DNA from: an uncultured Actinomycetes bacterium | Lineage (GTDB): Bacteria; Actinomycetota; CADDZG01; WHSQ01 | DNA: 64,000 nt | NCBI GenBank assembly: GCA_937863385.1 | Contig: CALMBW010000018.1 | Location: 62,001 to 126,000 of the forward strand | Direction: 5' to 3' | Shown here: positions 17,023 through 26,282 of the stretch, piece after piece | Numbering within the stretch: position 1 is the stretch's first letter | How the letters are laid out: each line of letters begins with the position of its first letter | The notes under the pieces: generated by a model | Told to the model about the DNA's origin: nothing | What the model saw: the letters and a program-made list of their open reading frames with translations, nothing else | The model's database searches: none | Made by a program: the position numbers and the translations under genes

Positions 17023-17517
17023 ATGGCTTTCAGGAGAAACCTGGTCGCAGTCGCTGCGGCCGCCATGCTGCTTGGAGGGGTCCCGGCACCGGCGACCTCG
17101 GCTCCGTGCGTCCCTTTAGCCGCCCAGACCTTCCGCACCTTCACCGTCGAAACCGTCTTCAACAAGAAGGCCTACAGGGCCGGAGACACCGTCAAGGTCG
17201 ACGTCACGGTCACTCGACCGGGGCCGGAGGACCCGACGAACAGCGGCATCCCTCTCGATTCCCCCGCCTATCTCCCGGCGAGCGGCGTTTCGGTCACCAC
17301 TACCTTGACGATCAACCCTCCCTACTACCCCTACGGGGCCGGCGTCACGGACGACGCGGGCAAGGTGAGCTACAAGATCAAGCTGCCCAAGGGTTTCAAG
17401 GGTGAGGTGAATGGTCTGACTCAAGCCAGACTGACCACCAATCAGAATGGCCCCGCCTGCACGGAGATCAATGAAGTGGGCTTCGCGTACCACTATCCAG
17501 CCTTCACCGTCCGCTAA
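17023..17517 (+). CDS. Small secreted protein with Ig-like beta domain
   Basis: 164 residues with a signal peptide (RRNLVAVAAAAMLLGG, cleavage near ATSA). The mature part reads like one beta-sandwich module: KKAYRAGDTVKVDVTVTRP is the pattern seen at the start of macroglobulin-like or Ig-like bacterial domains, and DDAGKVSYKIKLPKG resembles their middle strands. Two cysteines (CVP near the start, ACTE near the end) could form a disulfide. Function unknown. The ATG at 17023 is chosen because the longer frame from 16933 would spoil the signal peptide. Confidence 0.65.
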   Translation: MAFRRNLVAVAAAAMLLGGVPAPATSAPCVPLAAQTFRTFTVETVFNKKAYRAGDTVKVDVTVTRPGPEDPTNSGIPLDSPAYLPASGVSVTTTLTINPPYYPYGAGVTDDAGKVSYKIKLPKGFKGEVNGLTQARLTTNQNGPACTEINEVGFAYHYPAFTVR

Positions 17518-17583
17518 AGACCTCCAGCTCCCGGCTTCTCCGAAGCTCGTCCCACCGCGGGTATCCTGCGCCGGTAACGCCTT

Positions 17584-17655
17584 GGCGGCGTGGCCGAGTG
17601 GCTTAGGCAAGGGCCTGCAAAGCCCTGTACAGCGGTTCGATTCCGCTCGCCGCCT
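17584..17655 (+). tRNA. tRNA-Cys (GCA)
   Basis: Cloverleaf visible: acceptor GGCGGCG pairs with CGCCGCC at 17648-17654, anticodon stem AGGGC/GCCCT encloses loop CTGCAAA with anticodon GCA at 17617-17619, and the T loop is GTTCGATTC. The discriminator base is U, as expected for cysteine. CCA is not encoded. Confidence 0.95.
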
Positions 17656-17739
17656 CGATGGGTCCGTTTGAGACGTTCGGTTCGTCCCGCAAGTCGGGGC
17701 CGGATATCAACAGAGTCAAGTAAACTCCCATCTCTGCGG

Positions 17740-17811
17740 GGGGCGTTAGCTCAGCGGGAGAGCGCTTGCTCGACACGCAAGAGGTCACTGGTTCAATCCC
17801 AGTACGCCCCA
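17740..17811 (+). tRNA. tRNA-Val (GAC)
   Basis: Acceptor GGGGCGT pairs with ACGCCCC at 17804-17810; anticodon stem CTTGC/GCAAG encloses TCGACAC with anticodon GAC at 17772-17774; T arm CTGGTTCAATCCCAG. Discriminator A. CCA is only partly matched by the genome (ACCCA). It lies 84 bases after tRNA-Cys, probably on the same transcript. Confidence 0.95.
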
Positions 17812-17820
17812 CCCACCGAT

Positions 17821-17849
17821 GAGGCCCTGCTAACGCAGGGCCTCTTTCC
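17821..17849 (+). terminator. Rho-independent terminator after the tRNAs
   Basis: Perfect 10-bp stem GAGGCCCTGC / GCAGGGCCTC with loop TAAC followed by TTTCC, starting nine bases after tRNA-Val. Confidence 0.85.
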
Positions 17850-17987
17850 ATGTACGCGCCTCGCGCTCACGAGCCTGATTGAGGATCGGTCTATGTCTGC
17901 AGATACGTTGTCGGCTGCAGCGCAGTCGCTCGTGCAGACCTCCATCCCACTAGAGCCTGCAACCCAGCCCCTGCACCCCAGCCATGG

Positions 17988-18689
17988 TCAAGCTCGAGCC
18001 CGCCGGGGCCAAAGTCGCTGATAACCGAAGAAGATCTTGACCGAGGTGCCGCACACCGTCCCCCAACCGGCACCCAGGGCGAAGCCGGCCAGGGCATCGG
18101 TCGGCCATGCCACACCCAGATAGCAGCGGGCGAACCCGATCAGTATGGCGACGATAGTCATCACCGGCCATATCCAACTGATCAGGCGGGTCGGCTGCCG
18201 CTCTATCAAGAAGAACGAGACGGCGTACGCGAGGCCCGAAGCAACCGTGGTGTACCCGTCGGGGAAGCCTGCCTCTCGTGGCGGAACGAGGTTGCTCACT
18301 CCTGGGCGGCGCAACGTGATGAGTTGTTTGATCAAGTCGTCGAGGATGAAAAGGCCCAGAAGGACCAGCAGGAAGAAGATCGGGAATCGGACATCTCTCG
18401 ATAGCGCGAAAGACACCACCGCCCCGCCCAACAGGAAGATGACCCCGAAGGCCGTTGACCCGAAAACATTGAGGAGCTTCATCAACGAGGTGAGCCCGCC
18501 CGTCCGGAGGTCCACGATGAAATCCAGCACTGGCCGGTCGAAGAAGCGCCTGATGACATTGGGCGCGACCTCTTTGATGATCACGCCCGCCGCCCAGAAA
18601 GTGATCACCAGCAGGATGAACCCGCCAACCAGCAGGAAGAACCCCTTCGTCTTGCCGCCTCTCGTAGTGTTCGTCCAGGCTTGCTTCAC
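17988..18689 (-). CDS. PAP2-fold membrane protein lacking catalytic histidines
   Basis: 233 residues with about six membrane segments and the arrangement of PAP2 lipid phosphatases (BacA/PgpB type). Motif 1 survives as KQLITLRRP. Motif 2, normally PSGH, reads FPDGYTT, and motif 3, normally R-x5-H-x3-D, reads RCYLGVAWPTD, so both active-site histidines are replaced (Tyr and Ala). It therefore probably does not work as a standard phosphatase and may be a lipid-binding or regulatory relative. The GTG start at 18689 has an AAGGGGG stretch upstream. Divergent from bioA with 65 bp between starts. Confidence 0.75.
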   Translation of the reverse strand: MKQAWTNTTRGGKTKGFFLLVGGFILLVITFWAAGVIIKEVAPNVIRRFFDRPVLDFIVDLRTGGLTSLMKLLNVFGSTAFGVIFLLGGAVVSFALSRDVRFPIFFLLVLLGLFILDDLIKQLITLRRPGVSNLVPPREAGFPDGYTTVASGLAYAVSFFLIERQPTRLISWIWPVMTIVAILIGFARCYLGVAWPTDALAGFALGAGWGTVCGTSVKIFFGYQRLWPRRARA

Positions 18690-18754
18690 ACCAGCCCCCT
18701 TGAACTCGTTGGTCTTCGCCCGCTCGTCGTCGTCCTAATCCCTTAGGGTCGCCC

Positions 18755-20038
18755 ATGATGAGCAAGGACTGGATCGACCGAGACGTAGCCAGAGTTTGGC
18801 ATGGCTTCACCCAGATGGCTACCTATGCCGACAACGAGCCGGTCATCGTCGAGCGGGCCGAAGGTCACTACTTGATCGGCACCGATGGTAGGCGGTACCT
18901 CGACGCCATCTCGTCCCTATGGGTGACGACCCTGGGGCATCGTGTCCCCGAGCTAGACGCTGCTCTCATCGAACAACTCGGCAGGGTCGCCCATTCGACC
19001 CTGCTCGGCAATGGCTCGAAGGTCGTCATCGAATTCGCCGAGGCTCTGGGAGAGGTCGTACCGATCCCCGACCCTCACTTCATGTTCGCGTCCGATGGGG
19101 CCGCAGCCGTCGAGCAGGCACTCAAGATCGCCTTCCAGTACTGGACGAACCAGGGGGTCCGTGGACGGACGAGCTATCTCGCCTTCGGCGGCGCCTATCA
19201 CGGCGACACCGTTGGCTCCCTCTCGTTGGGGGCAGACGGGTTCGGTTCGGCGATCTTCGATCCCCTCCGGTTCCCGGTGCTACGGGCCCCCGGATTCGAC
19301 GCATCCGACTGCATGGCGATCGCCGCCGACATGATCCGCACCGATTCCGAGCGCCTGGCAGCCGTGGTGGTGGAGCCGTACGTGCAGGGCGCTGCCGGTG
19401 TCAAGATCCACGACCCCGCGGGTTTCAAGGTCCTCCAACAAGCTTGTGACGAAACCGGCGTTCTGCTGATCTGCGACGAGGTTGCCACTGGGTTCGGACG
19501 CACGGGGACGATGTTCGCTTCCCAGCGCTGCGAGCTGACCCCGGACATCATGACCCTTGGGAAAGGGATCACGGGCGGCTATCTCCCTATGTCGGTAACC
19601 GTCAGCAACCGCAAGGTCCACGACGCGTTCCTGGGGGAAGACCTTTCCGAGAAGACCTTGTATCACGGACATTCCTACGGCGGAAACGCACTAGCTGCCG
19701 CGATCGCCCTAAGGCATCTCCGATTGCTGTCCGAGTGGAGCGTCCTGGACAACGTGGCGAAGCGCAGCGCGCAACTGCAACAACTGCTTTCAGAAAAGGT
19801 CTCTCTACTGTCGATCGTTAGAGATGTGCGGGTGGCGGGGCTGATGTGTGGGGTCGAACTGGAGGAGAAACACAAGCGCGGCAGACGTGTCTGTGCAACA
19901 GCTGTGCGATCTGGGGTCCTCCTCCGGCCTTTGGGGGACGTGATCGTGATCGTTCCCCTGCTTACGTCGACCGAAGAAGAGATCGAGACCATCGTCGATG
20001 TTCTGGCGGATGCGATCTCTCAGGAAGAGGGGCACTGA
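18755..20038 (+). CDS. bioA: Adenosylmethionine-8-amino-7-oxononanoate aminotransferase
   Basis: Uses S-adenosylmethionine as amino donor to turn KAPA into DAPA in biotin synthesis. 427 residues with class III motifs: FASDGAAAVEQALKIA, FGGAYHGDTVGSLSLG, LLICDEVATGFGRTG, PLP lysine in LGKGITGGYLPM and the BioA-typical HGHSYGGNALAAAIAL. Two consecutive ATGs at 18755 and 18758 make the exact start uncertain. First gene of the bio operon; its stop overlaps bioF by one base (TGATG). Confidence 0.95.
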   Translation: MMSKDWIDRDVARVWHGFTQMATYADNEPVIVERAEGHYLIGTDGRRYLDAISSLWVTTLGHRVPELDAALIEQLGRVAHSTLLGNGSKVVIEFAEALGEVVPIPDPHFMFASDGAAAVEQALKIAFQYWTNQGVRGRTSYLAFGGAYHGDTVGSLSLGADGFGSAIFDPLRFPVLRAPGFDASDCMAIAADMIRTDSERLAAVVVEPYVQGAAGVKIHDPAGFKVLQQACDETGVLLICDEVATGFGRTGTMFASQRCELTPDIMTLGKGITGGYLPMSVTVSNRKVHDAFLGEDLSEKTLYHGHSYGGNALAAAIALRHLRLLSEWSVLDNVAKRSAQLQQLLSEKVSLLSIVRDVRVAGLMCGVELEEKHKRGRRVCATAVRSGVLLRPLGDVIVIVPLLTSTEEEIETIVDVLADAISQEEGH

Positions 20039-21147
20039 TGTCCTGGCACGAGCACATCAAACGTGCCAATGCCGAAACCGAGCAGCGAGGGCGACGCCGT
20101 GTGATCCCGTTCCTAAGAGGAAGTGGTCATCTCTTCACGACCGAAGATGGCCATCGACTGGTTTCCTTCGCTTCGAACGACTATCTGGGATTGGCCACTC
20201 ATCCAGATGTGGTTGCGGCCGCTCATGGCGCCCTCGACGCCTACGGAAGCGGAGCAGGTTCCGCGCGCCTGATCGTCGGAGCTCGTGAGATCCATCGTGA
20301 ACTCGAGGAAGAGCTTGCCTCCTTCAAGGGTAGCGAAGAGGCACTTCTCTTTCCCAGTGGCTACTCGGCGAACCTGGGTGTCCTCAGCGCCCTGGGAACC
20401 GAGGATGTCCTGATCTGTTCGGACGAGTTGAACCACGCCTCGATAGTTGACGGCTGTCGGTTGGCCCGGGCTCGGGTAGCCGTATTCCCACACCGCAACC
20501 TGGATGCACTTGCAGCGCTGCTTACGGGACACGACGGCCCTGCCATCGTGGTGACAGACACCGTCTTCTCGATGGATGGAGACATCGCCCCGCTCGAAGG
20601 ACTGATCGAGGTTTGCGAACGGCACGGTGCGCTTCTGGTTCTGGACGAGGCACACGCCGTCCTCGGCCCCCACATCCCTGAGGTACCAGGCGTCGGCATA
20701 CTGCGGGTAGGGACACTTTCTAAGTTCCTCGGGTCGGCGGGCGGCTACGTCACCGGCGACGCGGCATCGATCGAGTTCCTGGTCAACCGAGCACGATCGT
20801 TCATCTTCACGACTGCAGGAACCCCTGCCGACGCAGCCAGTGCGTTGGCAGCCCTGCGGATCCTGGGCTCTCCCGAAGGGACCCAGCTCGTTTCCCGGTT
20901 GAGGTCATTGGTCGAGCGTGTCGCCCCCGGACATCGCTCACCCATCATCCCTTTCATAGTGGGGTCCGAAGCCGAGGCACTTGCAGCTTCGCAGAGGTTG
21001 CGCGAGCGAGGACTGCTGGTCCCGGCCATCCGGCCCCCAAGTGTCCCGGACGGGATGTCCCGGTTGCGCGTGACCCTGTCTGCCGCCCACACCGATGAGC
21101 AGGTAGATGATCTCGTGGCGGCTTTGTCGGAGATCGGTGGTGGCTAG
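20038..21147 (+). CDS. bioF: 8-amino-7-oxononanoate synthase
   Basis: Condenses pimeloyl thioester with alanine to give KAPA. 369 residues, class II alpha-oxoamine synthase: SFASNDYLGLATHP, FPSGYSANLGVLSAL, DTVFSMDGDIAPL, LVLDEAHAVLG and PLP lysine in GTLSKFLGSAGGY. A longer frame from 19846 is rejected because it would overlap bioA. Coupled to bioA (TGATG) and overlapping bioD by about 8 bp. Confidence 0.95.
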   Translation: MSWHEHIKRANAETEQRGRRRVIPFLRGSGHLFTTEDGHRLVSFASNDYLGLATHPDVVAAAHGALDAYGSGAGSARLIVGAREIHRELEEELASFKGSEEALLFPSGYSANLGVLSALGTEDVLICSDELNHASIVDGCRLARARVAVFPHRNLDALAALLTGHDGPAIVVTDTVFSMDGDIAPLEGLIEVCERHGALLVLDEAHAVLGPHIPEVPGVGILRVGTLSKFLGSAGGYVTGDAASIEFLVNRARSFIFTTAGTPADAASALAALRILGSPEGTQLVSRLRSLVERVAPGHRSPIIPFIVGSEAEALAASQRLRERGLLVPAIRPPSVPDGMSRLRVTLSAAHTDEQVDDLVAALSEIGGG

Positions 21148-21769
21148 GACCTTCTTGGTGACAGGGACCGGGACCGAGGTAGGCAAGACCTGGGTAACCG
21201 CAGGGACTATCCACATCCTGCGTCGCCTCGGTCACCACGCCCGGGCGCGCAAGCCGGTGCAGTCCTTCGACCCCGGCACGGGACGCACCGATGCAGAGAT
21301 CCTTGCCGCAGCATCGGGTGAAGATGCCCATGAAGTTTGCCCACCACATCGCTGGCTGGGTGTTCCCCTCGCTCCGCCGATCGCGGCCGCGCAGCTCGGG
21401 GTCGATCCTTTCACCATCGCGGACTTGGTTTCGGAGATCGCAGTACCTCACGATGGCTTCCTCCTTGTTGAGACCGCCGGCGGTGCCCGCTCGCCGCTTG
21501 CCGCAGACGGTGACGCCGTCGATCTTGCGGCCGCCCTGCACCCTGAAGCGGTCATCCTCGTTGCCGATGCCAACCTGGGAGCCATCAACGCGGTACGTCT
21601 GTCACACGAGGCTTTCGCAAAGTGGCGCGTCATCGTCTTCCTCAATCGCTACGATGAGCGCGACCGAACGCACTTTTCCAACCGGAAGTGGCTCGCTGAG
21701 GTCGATGGTTACGACGTAGTGGTCGATTGCGAACAGTTGTCGACCCGGCTTATCCAGGAGGATCGATGA
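21140..21769 (+). CDS. bioD: Dethiobiotin synthetase
   Basis: ATP-dependent ring closure of DAPA to dethiobiotin. 209 residues with P-loop [20 protein letters not shown] substrate loop, TDAEIL and [12 protein letters not shown] (family VEGAGG). The start is the second of two GTG codons (21137, 21140), seven bases after GGAG. The stop overlaps bioB (ATGA). Confidence 0.93.
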   Translation: MARTFLVTGTGTEVGKTWVTAGTIHILRRLGHHARARKPVQSFDPGTGRTDAEILAAASGEDAHEVCPPHRWLGVPLAPPIAAAQLGVDPFTIADLVSEIAVPHDGFLLVETAGGARSPLAADGDAVDLAAALHPEAVILVADANLGAINAVRLSHEAFAKWRVIVFLNRYDERDRTHFSNRKWLAEVDGYDVVVDCEQLSTRLIQEDR

Positions 21770-22773
21770 GCAGCGCAAGGCAACTACTCGATGACGCTCG
21801 CGTAGCGCTGCTCGACGAGCGTCGAGACCTGAAGCTCGAGGAGCTGTCCGCGCTCGCAGCTCTGGAGGACCAACACATCCCAGCTCTTGCAGCGTTGGCG
21901 CACGACGTTCGGATCGAGAGATGTGGTCTCGAGGTCGAAGTGGAAGGGATCCTATCGGCGAAGACCGGTGGATGTCCCGAGGACTGCCACTTCTGCTCAC
22001 AGTCGTCTCAGTTCTCGGAATCGCCCGTTCGAGCAACCCCCATCTTGAACATGGATGAGATCCTCGAAGCTGCCCGCGAAACCGCGCAGCTTGGGGCTTC
22101 GGAATTCTGCATCGTCGTAGCCATGAGAGGGCCAGATCAGCGCATGATCGACCAGGTGATCGAAGCCACCGCCTTGGTCACCCGGGAGGTGGGCATCAAC
22201 GTCGCAGCCAGCTTGGGGATCCTCACCAAGACACAAGCGAAACAGCTGGCCGCCGGTGGAGTGCACCGCTACAACCACAACCTTGAAACAGCTCGATCCC
22301 ACTTCCCCGAGATCGTCACAACACACTCATGGGAACAACGCTTCGAGACCTGCACATTGGTACGAGAGGTTGGGATGGAGCTTTGCTGCGGGGCCATCAT
22401 CGGCCTGGGCGAGACCGACGAGCAGCGCATCGAGCTGATCGGCAACCTGCGGGATGTCGATCCTGCTGAGGTGCCACTGAACTTCCTGAACCCACGGCCC
22501 GGTACCCCGTTAGAAGATCGTCCATTGGTCCCCGCTTTGGAAGCGATCAAGTGGATAGCGCTGTTCCGCCTCGGACTGCCTGACGTGATCCTGCGGTATG
22601 CCGGGGGCCGCGAGGTGACGTTGCGCGAACTGCAGGTCATGGGGATGACGGCGGGTATCAACGCGCTGATCGTTGGCAACTACCTAACGACCTTGGGCCG
22701 AGAGCCTCAGCAGGACCTCAAGATGCTCGACGACCTGAAGATGCCGATCGGGGTCCTCTCCAAGGTCCTTTGA
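21766..22773 (+). CDS. bioB: Biotin synthase
   Basis: Radical SAM enzyme that inserts sulfur into dethiobiotin. 335 residues with the radical-SAM cysteines in [16 protein letters not shown], the binding residues [15 protein letters not shown] and [12 protein letters not shown]. The start at 21766 follows AGGAGG by three to four bases and overlaps the bioD stop. An auxiliary Cys-rich protein gene follows 57 bp downstream. Confidence 0.95.
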   Translation: MSSARQLLDDARVALLDERRDLKLEELSALAALEDQHIPALAALAHDVRIERCGLEVEVEGILSAKTGGCPEDCHFCSQSSQFSESPVRATPILNMDEILEAARETAQLGASEFCIVVAMRGPDQRMIDQVIEATALVTREVGINVAASLGILTKTQAKQLAAGGVHRYNHNLETARSHFPEIVTTHSWEQRFETCTLVREVGMELCCGAIIGLGETDEQRIELIGNLRDVDPAEVPLNFLNPRPGTPLEDRPLVPALEAIKWIALFRLGLPDVILRYAGGREVTLRELQVMGMTAGINALIVGNYLTTLGREPQQDLKMLDDLKMPIGVLSKVL

Positions 22774-22830
22774 GAGTCCGATGCGCTCTTCCAGCGCTCA
22801 CGCCGATATGGAGCTGCAGGTGACTCGGGC

Positions 22831-23028
22831 GTGAAACATTGCGTGTGGTGCGGGAAACCCGGTGACGCCTGCGACGGTAGTTGCAGGCGAGAGCTCGACG
22901 CTCCTCGTTACTGCCCCATCTGCGGGAAGAAGCTGATCGCCCAGGTGACGCCCACGGGATACAGCGCCCGCTGCAAGGCACACGGCCCCTTCAGCCAAGG
23001 ATCGTTGGAGCGTTCTGGGCGAGAATAG
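22831..23028 (+). CDS. bsaP: BsaP-like biotin synthase auxiliary iron-sulfur protein
   Basis: 65-residue protein with seven cysteines (C4, C7, C14, C18, C28, C31, C48) and H51, patterned HCVWCGKPGDAC, RYCPICGKKLIAQV and GYSARCKAHGPF. As I recall it, this matches the actinobacterial BsaP family (Mycobacterium tuberculosis Rv1590, directly after bioB Rv1589), an Fe-S protein needed for biotin synthase turnover in those bacteria. The position right behind bioB supports this strongly. The alternative is a plain zinc ribbon. Start is GTG at 22831 with a weak ribosome site. Confidence 0.75.
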   Translation: MKHCVWCGKPGDACDGSCRRELDAPRYCPICGKKLIAQVTPTGYSARCKAHGPFSQGSLERSGRE

Positions 23029-23094
23029 CTACGTATAGAACCGCGGCAAGGGCTCGGGTGCAGCGGTCATCATGGTCGCACCGTTCCTCGCTTC

Positions 23095-24234
23095 TCAGGG
23101 TTGTGCGGAACGCTCTGGAACCCCTAGCAACGCGAGAGCCGCGATGACCACACACACGCTCGAGAAGGTTCCGGCCCCGCCGATCCCTCCCCACGAGAAC
23201 AACGGCTGCGCCACCAGCGCCCCGACAGCCCGGCCCCCGGAGACCATCATCGCGAACCCCGACAACATCCGATCTCGCGACTCGACGGCCATCTCGGACG
23301 CGAAGGGGATCGCAGCCACGATCGTGATCTCGAACGCCACGATCCAAACGATCACAACCATCGCGGCCAGCGGGGCCGAGTCGGCGACGTTGAAAGCGAT
23401 GTAGGCCACCGCGGTAACAATCAGCCCCCACAGGAACATGGCTCGCAATCCGAGCTTGTCTCCTAGGAAAACCACCGCTGCTTGACCCAGAAGCTCGGCT
23501 GCCACGATGACAAGTGTGAAGGCCCCGATGCTCGCTACCGAGAAGCCGAATGAGCCCTCGAGCCACTGTCCATAGACGATGAACGGAACCTCAGATGCCA
23601 GACTGAACAGCAACACGGCCACGAGAAGCAAAACACGCTCGCGCGTCAGCTTGAGAGGGCGCCTCACGTGCTCGGTTGGCCGGTCCGTCGCTATGCCACG
23701 AGCGATAGCGATGGTTCCCAAGGCACACATAACGGCGATCAGAACGAATGGAGCTCGCCAGTTGGTCGCCTCGATGAGCACACCAGAGATCGGCACCGTA
23801 ACCAAGAGGGCGAAAGCCCATGTGAACTCCGTGATGCCGAAGACGCGGCCCCGCTCGCCGTACGGAACACGATCGCCGAACCATCCCTGCATCGAGATGT
23901 CGAAGCCTGGTTTCGCGAACCCCACCATCACGATCCCTATCCCCGCCACCACAAGGCCGGGGGCAGCCGCGGTGAAGAGACACCCCACGGTGCCAAGGGT
24001 CATGGTCGCGATCATGAGCAGCCGCCGCCCGCTCTTCTCGGTCGCGCGAGCAACGAAAGGACTCGCGAACCCACCGAGGTTCCTCAGTGCGATCACCGAC
24101 GACACCGCCGTTGGGGTCACGTCAAGCCCCCGGGCGATCGCCGGGAGGAACGGGTAGACGATACGCAACACGCCGTTAAGGGCGCTTCGAGCGATAAAGG
24201 TCGCTACGAGGGCTCTTCTGATCTGGGGTTCCAC
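23095..24234 (-). CDS. MFS transporter
   Basis: 379 residues, about 12 hydrophobic segments, with the major-facilitator loop motif RATEKSGRRLLMIATM between segments 2 and 3 and GDKLGLRAMFLWG in the second half. GERGRVFGITEFTWAF is typical of sugar/drug-type efflux members. The GTG start overlaps the menE 3' end by 31 bp, so the two are co-transcribed. The substrate is not evident; linkage to menE does not by itself imply a quinone-related solute. Confidence 0.85.
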   Translation of the reverse strand: MEPQIRRALVATFIARSALNGVLRIVYPFLPAIARGLDVTPTAVSSVIALRNLGGFASPFVARATEKSGRRLLMIATMTLGTVGCLFTAAAPGLVVAGIGIVMVGFAKPGFDISMQGWFGDRVPYGERGRVFGITEFTWAFALLVTVPISGVLIEATNWRAPFVLIAVMCALGTIAIARGIATDRPTEHVRRPLKLTRERVLLLVAVLLFSLASEVPFIVYGQWLEGSFGFSVASIGAFTLVIVAAELLGQAAVVFLGDKLGLRAMFLWGLIVTAVAYIAFNVADSAPLAAMVVIVWIVAFEITIVAAIPFASEMAVESRDRMLSGFAMMVSGGRAVGALVAQPLFSWGGIGGAGTFSSVCVVIAALALLGVPERSAQP

Positions 24235-25403
24235 GGGGTAAGGGTAGAGGCGAGCCGGCGTAACGCAGGGAGATCGGCATGTCCCGAGTCGTCGCGAGGG
24301 ATCGACTCGGTTACGAAGATCTCCTTCGGCAACTTGTATCGCGCCATCTTTTCGTCAAGGAACGAGCGAAGTTCTGGGAGGCTAAGGCTCTCACCGGGAA
24401 GCGGAACCACAACTGCAACCACCTTCTGTCCCCAGTGCTCGTCATCCACTCCGAAAACGACGGCCTCGGCTACGACAGGATGATCGACCAGGAGTCGTTC
24501 GACCTCGATCGGCGCCACCTTTTCTCCCCCGGTGATCACGACTCCGTCGGAGCGTCCAAGCACACCGAGCACGCCATTGATGAGCTCACCGACGTCGCCC
24601 GTGTCGAACCATCCATCGCGGAACCGCATCTCGGTCAACCCTGGCGCCAACCGGTATCTGGTCATCAGGGTCGGTGACGCTATCTCGATATGCCCTTGGT
24701 TGGAGATCCGGACGCGGACTCCCTCTAATGCGATGCCGTCGTAGACCACCCCGCCGCCCGTCTCGGTCGAGCCATAGGTCCGGACCACATCGACGCCTGC
24801 TTCACGTGCTCGCTGTAGCAATGCCGGCGGGGTCGCGTCTCCTCCCACCAACACTGCCCGGTAGTGCGATAGATCGATACCTGCATCGAGTGCTCGGCGG
24901 AGCTGTGTCGGCACCAACGATACGAGGGTCGCCTCCGCAGATGCCAAGGCACCTAGGTCCGAGGGGTCGGTGAAAAGAGGTTTCTGGCCCAACAACGCCG
25001 AACGCACCAGGATCGAGAACCCCGCCACATGGTCAAGCGGGACGCAGCACACCCATCTGTCCGACGCCGTCACGTTCAATCTCTGATGGCAGGCGGCTGC
25101 GGCTGCGGCTAGCGCACCGTGTGACAGCTCGACTGCTTTGGGCGCACCCGTTGTCCCCGAGGTGTTGAGAACGACGGCGGTATCCGATGCCACCGGCTCG
25201 GCCCCCTCGAGGGGGACCCGTTCGCCGTCCCGCACGTAAACCGACGGCCGGCAGGCCGTAAGGATGCTGCCGATCTCGGGCTTGGGCCGGGAGCTGCGCA
25301 CCGGCAAGACGGCGTCCCCTGCGGTCCATATGGCCGCCACGTCGCGGCCGAAACGCTCCGGGTCACGCAGTTCCACGGCCACCAGAGCCGGTTGCTGCTC
25401 CAT
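24204..25403 (-). CDS. menE: O-succinylbenzoate-CoA ligase with altered A10 motif
   Basis: Acyl-adenylate-forming enzyme, 399 residues. It has [18 protein letters not shown] (P-loop-like A3), [13 protein letters not shown] (A5), [10 protein letters not shown] (A7) and [16 protein letters not shown] (A8). MenE is suggested by the short N-terminus and the divergent neighbour menB. The C-terminal A10 lysine, normally PRTxxGKxxR, is missing: the sequence reads [16 protein letters not shown]. That lysine drives adenylate formation in the family, so activity may be reduced or the enzyme may lean on another residue. The ATG at 25403 is 54 bp from menB, divergent. Confidence 0.85.
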   Translation of the reverse strand: MEQQPALVAVELRDPERFGRDVAAIWTAGDAVLPVRSSRPKPEIGSILTACRPSVYVRDGERVPLEGAEPVASDTAVVLNTSGTTGAPKAVELSHGALAAAAAACHQRLNVTASDRWVCCVPLDHVAGFSILVRSALLGQKPLFTDPSDLGALASAEATLVSLVPTQLRRALDAGIDLSHYRAVLVGGDATPPALLQRAREAGVDVVRTYGSTETGGGVVYDGIALEGVRVRISNQGHIEIASPTLMTRYRLAPGLTEMRFRDGWFDTGDVGELINGVLGVLGRSDGVVITGGEKVAPIEVERLLVDHPVVAEAVVFGVDDEHWGQKVVAVVVPLPGESLSLPELRSFLDEKMARYKLPKEIFVTESIPRDDSGHADLPALRRLASTLTPWNPRSEEPS

Positions 25404-25456
25404 GGCTAGTAAGGTACCTGAAACGTTCGAGAGATCACTCAGGAGTGAGCGCTTCT

Positions 25457-26272
25457 ATGGTGCAGTGGAACAAGGTCAAGGACTACCAAGACATCCTCTA
25501 CGACAAAGCCGAGGGGATCGCCAAGATCACCATCAACCGGCCCGAGGTGCGCAACGCCTTCAGACCGAAGACCCTCTTCGAGCTCTCCGAGGCCTTCAAC
25601 GACGCCCGCGACGATCCCGAGACCGGCGTGATCATCCTGACCGGCCAAGGACCGGATGCTTTCTGCTCCGGGGGCGACCAGCGGGTCCGAGGCGACGACG
25701 GTTACAAGGATGACAAGGGCATCGGTCGTCTCAACGTGTTGGATCTCCAGGTTCAGATCCGGCGAACGCCCAAGCCCGTCATAGCGATGGTGGCCGGTTA
25801 CGCCATCGGTGGCGGCCACGTCCTTCACGTCGTCTGTGACCTGACGATCGCAGCCGACAACGCTCGATTCGGGCAGACGGGTCCGAAGGTAGGTTCGTTC
25901 GACGGCGGCTACGGAGCAGGACTTCTCGCTCGGATGGTCGGGCAGAAGAAGGCGAGAGAGATCTGGTACCTGTGCGAGCAGTACGACGCCCAGGAGGCCC
26001 TCTCGATGGGTCTCGTCAACAAGGTCGTCCCACTCGACGAACTCGAAACGGAGACCGTGAAGTGGGCCAAGCGGATCCTCGAGATGAGTCCACTAGCACT
26101 CCGCCTGCTGAAGGCATCCTTCAACGCTGATACGGACGGCTTGGCAGGCGTTCAGCAGCTCGCCGGCGATGCCACGCTGCTGTACTACCTCAGCGAGGAA
26201 GCTCAGGAAGGACGCAACGCGTACATCGAGAAGCGCAAGCCGCGTTTCGACAGGTTTCCAAAGCGCCCGTGA
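25457..26272 (+). CDS. menB: 1,4-dihydroxy-2-naphthoyl-CoA synthase
   Basis: Dieckmann-type ring closure of OSB-CoA to DHNA-CoA. About 271 residues of the crotonase fold, with motifs strongly diagnostic of Men[64 protein letters not shown] and the C-terminal [17 protein letters not shown] at 25457 is preferred (AGGAG 11 bases upstream); GTG at 25445 is possible. First gene of the plus-strand block menB-A-C-D. Confidence 0.95.
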   Translation: MVQWNKVKDYQDILYDKAEGIAKITINRPEVRNAFRPKTLFELSEAFNDARDDPETGVIILTGQGPDAFCSGGDQRVRGDDGYKDDKGIGRLNVLDLQVQIRRTPKPVIAMVAGYAIGGGHVLHVVCDLTIAADNARFGQTGPKVGSFDGGYGAGLLARMVGQKKAREIWYLCEQYDAQEALSMGLVNKVVPLDELETETVKWAKRILEMSPLALRLLKASFNADTDGLAGVQQLAGDATLLYYLSEEAQEGRNAYIEKRKPRFDRFPKRP

Positions 26273-26282
26273 GTATCGAAAG

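Noticed and set aside
17950-18810. A 286-codon frame on the minus strand overlapping the PAP2-like gene
   Set aside because: The other frame has clear membrane segments and the PAP2 motif; this one does not and would overlap bioA.
23579-24157. A 192-codon frame on the plus strand antisense to the MFS transporter
   Set aside because: No ribosome site or family features; the minus-strand MFS frame explains the region.
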